Source of the DNA: Megaleporinus macrocephalus
Taxonomy: Eukaryota; Chordata; Actinopteri; Characiformes; Anostomidae
Direction of reading: 5' to 3'
NCBI GenBank assembly: GCA_021613375.1
Contig: CM038702.1
Span: forward strand, 26,338,349 to 26,402,348
DNA length: 64,000 bases
The stretch's first letter is position 1; every line of letters starts with the position of its first letter. Positions 58,821 through 64,000 of the stretch are shown piece by piece. A program made the translations under genes and the position numbers. The notes beneath the pieces were generated by a model. That model did not search any database. It was not told where the DNA came from and saw only the letters and a program-made list of their open reading frames with translations.

Positions 58821-60190
58821 TGTGTGGCTTTGTTCAATGGTCAATTGTATAGAAAGTCTATACTAGTATAAGTCTATACTACAGCACACACACTTTGAGA
58901 ACAGTGGAGAAAACATGACAGGACTGCAGGCCAGGATAAATGCTGCTATGCAGTGGGCATGTATCTCCAAAGCTATGACCATAGCAATGCTTCTAAAACC
59001 CAAGGTCCTGCACAGTGTAGTGTTTCCCTTGAATTACAGATGGGAAATGACTGAATTGCAGTAGAGAAAGCATGAAACTATGTGGTGTGAAGAAGCAGAA
59101 AGATAAGGCATCTTAAATGTATTCAGTTAGAAGCATTTTCAATATGCCACTAAAATTGTGTTTATTCAAAAAGAATATTCATTTATTAACTAAATTTTAA
59201 TAAACTAAAATTATTAAATTATTAATTGTACTTAATCATCCCACTTGTACAGTCAAATAATTTGTCTTCAATAATCAGCATATATGGAACTGTAATTGCA
59301 GTAATTCAGCACATACCCCCATGGTTCAGGTTTAAGTATACAGGTTTATAGTGTGTTGTGGAGTGCAGCATAGCAACTTTGAGGTTCAATGTCACATATT
59401 GAAATTTCTAAAGGAAAGTGCTAAAAGTGCTAGAGGAGTGGATCCTAACTTAGATCTGCTTCTTACATCTGCTGTGGTCATATCTAAAACGTGCTACTTA
59501 TTTAAAAAATAGTTTTATTAATGGTGCCAACTAATCACAATACATGGCTGCCTGGTTAATGAATTATGTACAATGTCACATCTCTTGTAGATGCAATAGA
59601 TGCAGAGAACGTTAGCAAAATGGGAAATTTTGACTAGGAAAAAAGACTAGGAATGATGTTATTTTTCAGCAAGATGTTGGAATCACTATGCTAATGTATT
59701 CACATGGTGTCATTGTGAGAAAGTGTGATAGTGATGTATTTATACTTACTATGCTGTCTGAACAGGTGGACGATGGGCTGGGCGGTTCAGAGCTGCTCTC
59801 TGTGGGCAGACTGTAGTATTCCTCCACTTGTTCCCTCAGCAGGTCTTGCAGACTCTCGATGTACTGAATGGCGTTCCTCAGGATTTCAACCTTGGGCAGT
59901 CGCTGACTGGGGTTTGCCGAGGTGCATCTTCTGAGGGCCTCAAACGCGTGGTTGACTTTCTTCAGCCTGCGCCTTTCCCGCATGGTGGCTGCTCTGCGCC
60001 GGTCCACACTGCTGGCTTTGCGCTTGCAGGCTTTGCAGGCCCATTGGAGACAATGGCCAGGTTGGTGGAGGCCCCCAGGTGCTCGAATGTGCTCATCTTC
60101 CTCGGATCCGGCTAGTTCTCCTGAAGTACCAAACTCCAGGGCCTCAGGAGAAGAGGCACAGAAGGCTTGGGTTGGGCAGAAAACATCCAT
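55895..60190 (-). CDS. myf5: myf5, myogenic factor 5 (bHLH), complete, three exons
   Basis: Muscle-determination transcription factor; binds E-boxes as a dimer with E proteins in the nucleus (family knowledge). Exons 60190-59750, 56773-56698 and 56088-55895 join to 711 nt, 236 aa plus TGA, close to the usual fish Myf5 length. Seen: an acidic N-terminal part ([11 protein letters not shown] at 29-39); His/Cys-rich [13 protein letters not shown] (46-58) with the Trp that contacts PBX in MyoD relatives; a basic region [14 protein letters not shown] (67-80) with the myogenic Ala-Thr pair and Lys; helix 1 and helix 2 ([18 protein letters not shown], 98-115); a C-terminal helix III ([14 protein letters not shown], about 184-197); and a typical end, RPIYHIL. 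Introns lie at phase 0 and phase 1. Start chosen: first ATG, MDVF. SEEDEH, exon 2 size and synteny favour Myf5 over MyoD, myogenin or Myf6. Confidence 0.97.
56089..56697 (-). other. myf5: myf5 intron 2
   Basis: 609 bp between GTAAGT and TTTTCCAG. No repeat or other feature recognised. Confidence 0.85.
56698..56773 (-). CDS. myf5: myf5 exon 2
   Basis: 76 nt, the small middle exon size usual for Myf5. The acceptor CGTTACAG precedes [10 protein letters not shown] and the donor GTAAGT follows. It encodes 25 codons plus one base (SPIW is the conserved SP[VI]W motif). Confidence 0.93.
57590..57815. repeat. degenerate array of about 21 bp, copy 2
   Basis: CTACTATGAATTACT, GTACTACTAGGAATTATCCA, GTAACTACTAGGAATTATCT and ATTATTCAGAACTACTAT recur at about 21-bp steps. 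Same wording as 34830-35225. Confidence 0.7.
58725..58816. repeat. (GT)n/(AT)n compound microsatellite
   Basis: A short GT run passes into about 75 bp of AT with one phase break. Confidence 0.97.
59750..60190 (-). CDS. myf5: myf5 exon 1 (N-terminus and bHLH)
   Basis: 441 nt, 147 codons, ending ...TCSDSI at the donor GTAAGT (plus-strand ACTTAC, 59744-59749). Contains the whole bHLH domain. Confidence 0.97.
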
Positions 60191-60430
60191 TCTCAGGCCA
60201 GTAAGGTTCTACAGGGAAAATTAACAAGCTAATAACTTCTTGAAGAGAATTTTTTTCTAGCAACCTTTTAGAGAGGAACTTAGCCCTATGGAGAGGAAAT
60301 AAGCCTGCTAGTAATGTGTAAAAGAACTCGTTGAAGGTGCTACCCTCTGAGAATAGAGGTTGAAAAGAAATTGTAACCTCAAATTGATACAAAAAAAGAT
60401 TGTTGAAGCTGGCAGCTTCAGAGTGATGTG
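60191..60430 (-). other. myf5: myf5 5' untranslated region (inferred)
   Basis: From the start codon up to the expected start site about 25-30 bp below the TATA box. The - strand has no ATG in any frame across about 250 nt here, as expected for a leader. The transcription start itself is inferred. Confidence 0.5.
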
Positions 60431-60454
60431 TGAAGGCTGCTGCCATTCGACCTC

Positions 60455-60522
60455 TTCTTATAGGAGCTTGTTCTACAAGCCTGGGCCCACATTGGCCAGC
60501 TGTGATGACCATACCCCATTGG
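60455..60522 (-). promoter_or_regulatory. myf5 core promoter: TATA, E-box, two CCAAT boxes
   Basis: On the - strand: TATAAGAA at 60462-60455; an E-box CAGCTG at 60497-60502; and CCAAT at 60495-60491 and 60522-60518. Order and spacing (CCAAT about 30-65 bp upstream of TATA) fit a vertebrate pol II promoter. E-boxes near myogenic genes often allow auto- or cross-regulation, but that is inference here. Confidence 0.55.
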
Positions 60523-60740
60523 TCCAAAACAAAGGGTGAAATCAGTGCCCCCCTCCCCAACTCTCCTCCGCCCCAATCCCTCACCCTCCTCACCCCTGAC
60601 TCTTGTCTACACCCTGCGGAGTTTCCCACATCTGCATGAAGGAGTGGTTTCTCATTCAGCTCAAACAGCTTCCTGGCATGATGACCCTACCAAGAGGCTG
60701 TTATCATCAACAAGAGCGAAAATCACGAACAGCTGCATTC

Positions 60741-60741
<1 letters not shown>

Positions 60742-60784
<43 letters not shown>
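60742..60784. repeat. (ATT)n microsatellite
   Basis: About 14 ATT units. Confidence 0.96.
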
Positions 60785-63469
60785 GTTGTGATTCCCCTAC
60801 ACAAATAGCCATTTATATACATTTGACCTACTTTTCATGATCCGTTAAGGAGTCTTTAGGAACATTACTATTTTTTTAATAGACTATGCAGTTTATGTGC
60901 ATTTCCTTACTGGCTTTAAACTAGCACTTTTGGGAAATGGACCTGAAAACTGAATTTTTCATGGTGTACACTGGTGCGACTGGACCTGCCAGAAGGGATT
61001 ACCATTGATAAGAGCAAACAGCGAGAGACACTTGAATTTAAATTGTAATTAAATTCAGTATTTTTTAATTGACCCTGACAGAAAATTTGTCTTAGACTTA
61101 AAATAGCTTAAAAACTAATACGCACATCAGTATGCCTTTATCCAATATGATTTTAATATGTGATTTTAATTATTCTATGTGATTTAATATATACGCCCCT
61201 GCAGGTTTGAACTTTACTGTTTATATATTATTTTCTTGTATACAGATTATTTTCGTATATACAGATATTGTTGTAAAAATGCTATAGAAAATATTCTAAT
61301 ATGGATTCTACATATTATTATGAATGGAATCTCCATTGTAATATTATCCCCCAAAAACATGGCCCATAATGTGGTAAAGTATAATATAACACCAATAAAT
61401 TATTACTATGCCAGAGTGTGTGATAATACAAAGAGATGTCTATCTGTACAAACAAGCTCATTTTAGCTAATGTTAGTAAGATAAGCGATGTTGCAGATGC
61501 AGCCCCAGCTGCATAGGGGCGCTATAGAGCTGCAGGGCTTCTGGAACTGAACCGAAGGAGCAGAGCTGCTCATGTAGGTGTGAGACTTGGCAGAACAGTG
61601 TTAGTGAAAGCTCATTAAATTCCTTAATAGGTCATTAACAATCATGTGTGACAACAAGCCATATTTAAGTAGAGAACCAGCTGTGAAAGTTCTTTTTAAC
61701 AGAATGAGAGTTAATGGAGAACAAATTTGAAGCTAACTTACTGAAGAGTTGTTCAGCTATGAAAGCTGGATATAGAGTATTAGTATTACTTTAAGCACAC
61801 TCAGTTAGGTTATCGCGTATGAAGTGAAAGTTCAGCTCTATCCACATTTTTGAACATTCTCTGTCAAGTTACATGTTTTGTTTATTTTTGAGCTGAAATT
61901 AAGTTAACACTTTGCAGAGAACAAACTTAAACATGGCATTTTCTTAAACAGCGCATTGTTTAGCGTGCTATTAAACATAAAACAAAACAATAAACAGGAA
62001 TGTGTAGGAAGTGTGTTCTTAAACTGTGTTCACAAAAAAAACGACAAACTTACAAACTTTTATATACAACTGTATCTAAGTTGGAAGATTTGGCAAACAG
62101 TAGACAAACAAATAGTTTTGTATACTGACTCAACAGAAAACAGGTTTGAAGCTAATTAGCTGGGGTAATGATCAGTAGAGGTCATTGCTTGTGGTTAGTG
62201 TTGACAGGGAATAAGGATACAGTGTGGGTATCTCTCCCAGTGTGTTAAAAACGTTTACCCTCCGCAGCTAAGCAAACAGTAGCTTGCGCTGTAGTTTGAA
62301 TTGCCCACAGCTGAAGAAGACATGGACAGGGGGATAACGCTCTTTAACTGAGCCGGGGATCAAAGGCCATTGACTGTGGACAACTCGGACAACGAGAAAA
62401 CCTGCCAGGATAAGTGAGTCTAGCCGAGATTGCATAAGCACATGTTGAAAGCACATTGCTCCTCTGAGGCTCTTGCAGACCTGTGCTGAGATGTGTAGAG
62501 TAGCTGTGGTCTCCTGGGAAAGCTGCAGTGTGTTTTTTCTCGCTAGCCACTGGAGGATTGTAGTTAGGGGTCAGGGACCAGGTTAAGTGCGGGGCAGCAG
62601 GGGCTTCTTTAGTGTTCACAACTTTCTCATTTCCGTAAAGATAGATATTAGGGCTGTGAGGTGCAGACAAAAGATCATATTGACATTATACTGTTGCACA
62701 TTTGCAATACTAGCTTTCTTGCTCACCTAAAACAGTCTGACGGACATGCAATAACTGCATGAAAGATGCTAATGAGCACATCATACTGTATATTCATTAT
62801 TATTCGTTATTTCTGTGGTTCTCATGTGGACCTACAATAAACCAGCTGGCCTATTAATGCTATATCTAAAGTATATTGGAACCATATCTGAGCATCTTTA
62901 AACATTTGATTATAAGGTCATCAGATTTACAGATTTTGAAAAAAAGTCGTTGATTTCTTGAGCTTGTTAGAAAACCAAAGCAGCCAATACTGCTACTGGC
63001 TGGATACTTTTGGCAAGAAGACATACGTAATAAAGTAGTTTATGTAAACAAGCAAAGTAAAGGAAAAAACATTAATGTAACTTAATGTTAACAGAATATT
63101 ACAGGTTTGGGCCTTTCCTATTCTTTCTTTTGTCAGGAAATGTATTTTAAATACTATATACATTGTACTAAATGTTTAAAGATTATTCTGCACTATTTTT
63201 CACCAAAATACTTGATTCTCGTTGGACTAATCCAACAAAACACTATTAGAAACTCATCTGGAACTGAACAATGTATTTGGACTTTAGTATTGTAAAGGCT
63301 AGTATCAAAAAACAGATCAACTAACAATATACTGGACAGCCTTAGATGAAAAAACAAAAGAGAGAAATATTCTCCACCTGCGTTTGACCCTCTCTCTCCA
63401 AAGCCCCGTTTTTTTTTTTTGCTAAGACCGGCTATTGGCTGCATTTTTCTCCTCTGCAATAACAGGATC

Positions 63470-63725
63470 ATATTAGATCACATGATCTGATTGTATGATT
63501 GACAGCAGCATTTGTCTGGCAGAGTGAGGAAGCGGCCTGCCAGCTCCACTCCAGCAAAGAATTACCTCGAAGCAGGACACACACAGACACGGCCATTAAT
63601 CACCGCTTTTCTCTTCCTATTCCAAATCATCTTTTCATCACTCTCCACTGTGTGACTGTTCGACACAACCTGACCTGATTAAAACCACTGTGTTCTGCCT
63701 AATTAGACAAATAAATGAGGGAATA
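63470..63725. promoter_or_regulatory. candidate myf5/myf6 enhancer
   Basis: A repeat-free block about 3.3 kb upstream of myf5. It contains TGATTGACAG (63496-63505), the classic PBX/MEIS composite site, plus AT-rich homeodomain-type words (CATTAATCACC, CCTAATTAGAC). Motifs are short and the call is inference only. Confidence 0.25.
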
Positions 63726-64000
63726 CAGCTCATATTCAGTTATGGAAATAACAATAGTAGTAACAATAGTCATCATAGGTTTAACCTTTTGTGGTAAATT
63801 CTATGATATAGTAAATGAAAACTGCACACTTTCTTTCAAAATGTCTGCGTAATTAAAAGTTCATTAAGAGTGATTGGATGTGAAATGGTTCTCTGTGGAG
63901 AAACCTACTGACTTGGATCTCTTTATAGTGGTGGTGATGGAAACCAGGGGTCACAATATAGCCATTTGATTTACATTCCTAAACCACTAGTGAACCCACA

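Larger units (their letters stand above)
56774..59749 (-). other. myf5: myf5 intron 1
   Basis: About 3 kb. It holds a C15 homopolymer (57126-57140), a locally GC-richer block (about 57150-57420), a degenerate array of about 21 bp (57590-57815), and a GT/AT microsatellite (58725-58816). About 58,820-59,740 shows nothing recognised. In zebrafish the first myf5 intron was reported to yield a regulatory microRNA; I could not identify a counterpart by eye. Confidence 0.85.
60530..64000. other. upstream region of myf5, no coding signal
   Basis: Contains (ATT)n at 60742-60784 and two GC-richer, repeat-free blocks (about 62250-62660 and 63470-63725) that are enhancer candidates. myf6 was looked for, as a bHLH or its last exon on the - strand, and not found. 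Confidence 0.6.

Noticed and set aside
60144..60629. 161-residue ORF on the - strand upstream of and overlapping the myf5 start
   Set aside because: Different frame from myf5, covers the promoter and leader, no recognised domain.
60530..64000. myf6, expected next to myf5
   Set aside because: No bHLH segment or myf6-like last exon was seen on either strand; it probably lies beyond 64,000.

Overview
The window is vertebrate nuclear DNA, almost certainly teleost fish. It has long introns with GT/AG borders, many CA, CT, AT and GATG microsatellites, and teleost-type dispersed repeats: Tc1-like, hAT, L2/CR1-type LINE 3' ends, and a tRNA-headed SINE with a GATG tail. Two protein-coding genes are supported by conserved exons. 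Their order and orientation match the vertebrate MYF6-MYF5-LIN7A neighbourhood. The repeat flavour would suit an otophysan fish, but the species cannot be fixed from sequence alone.

Positions 1-50,790 hold lin7a on the + strand, entered inside intron 1. Four coding exons (2976-3094, 14682-14753, 34555-34764, 42582-42797) give 205 continuous residues: a partial N-terminus, the L27 domain, the PDZ domain and a Gln-rich tail. The stop codon ends exon 5 exactly at a splice donor. A non-coding last exon of about 2 kb (48807 to about 50,765) carries the 3'UTR and poly(A) signal. Exon 1, with the start codon, lies upstream of the window.

The introns are where most of the unusual structure lies. They contain a 67-bp minisatellite of about 2.7 kb with a trimeric higher-order period, a 36-bp array of about 21 copies, and a 40-bp array of about 28 copies. 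They also hold a 1,000-bp non-autonomous hAT element with a perfect 8-bp target duplication, a 285-bp hAT MITE, a MITE 18 bp past a splice donor, a dead Tc1 element, LINE fragments and three SINE copies.

Positions 50,790-55,470 are the intergenic space between the two convergent genes. They hold an L2-type LINE tail, a degenerate array built around TGATGACATCA, and GAA and CA microsatellites.

Positions 55,895-60,190 hold myf5 on the - strand in three exons, giving a complete 236-residue bHLH myogenic factor. A plausible TATA/CCAAT/E-box promoter lies near 60,455-60,522. The sequence up to 64,000 has no coding signal but has two blocks that could be enhancers. myf6, expected next upstream of myf5, is not in the window.

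The two genes do not act in one pathway: Lin7a is a polarity and synaptic scaffold protein, and Myf5 is a muscle-determination transcription factor. Their proximity is ancient synteny. No novel multi-gene system was found; the novelty here is repeat architecture and its contact with splice sites.
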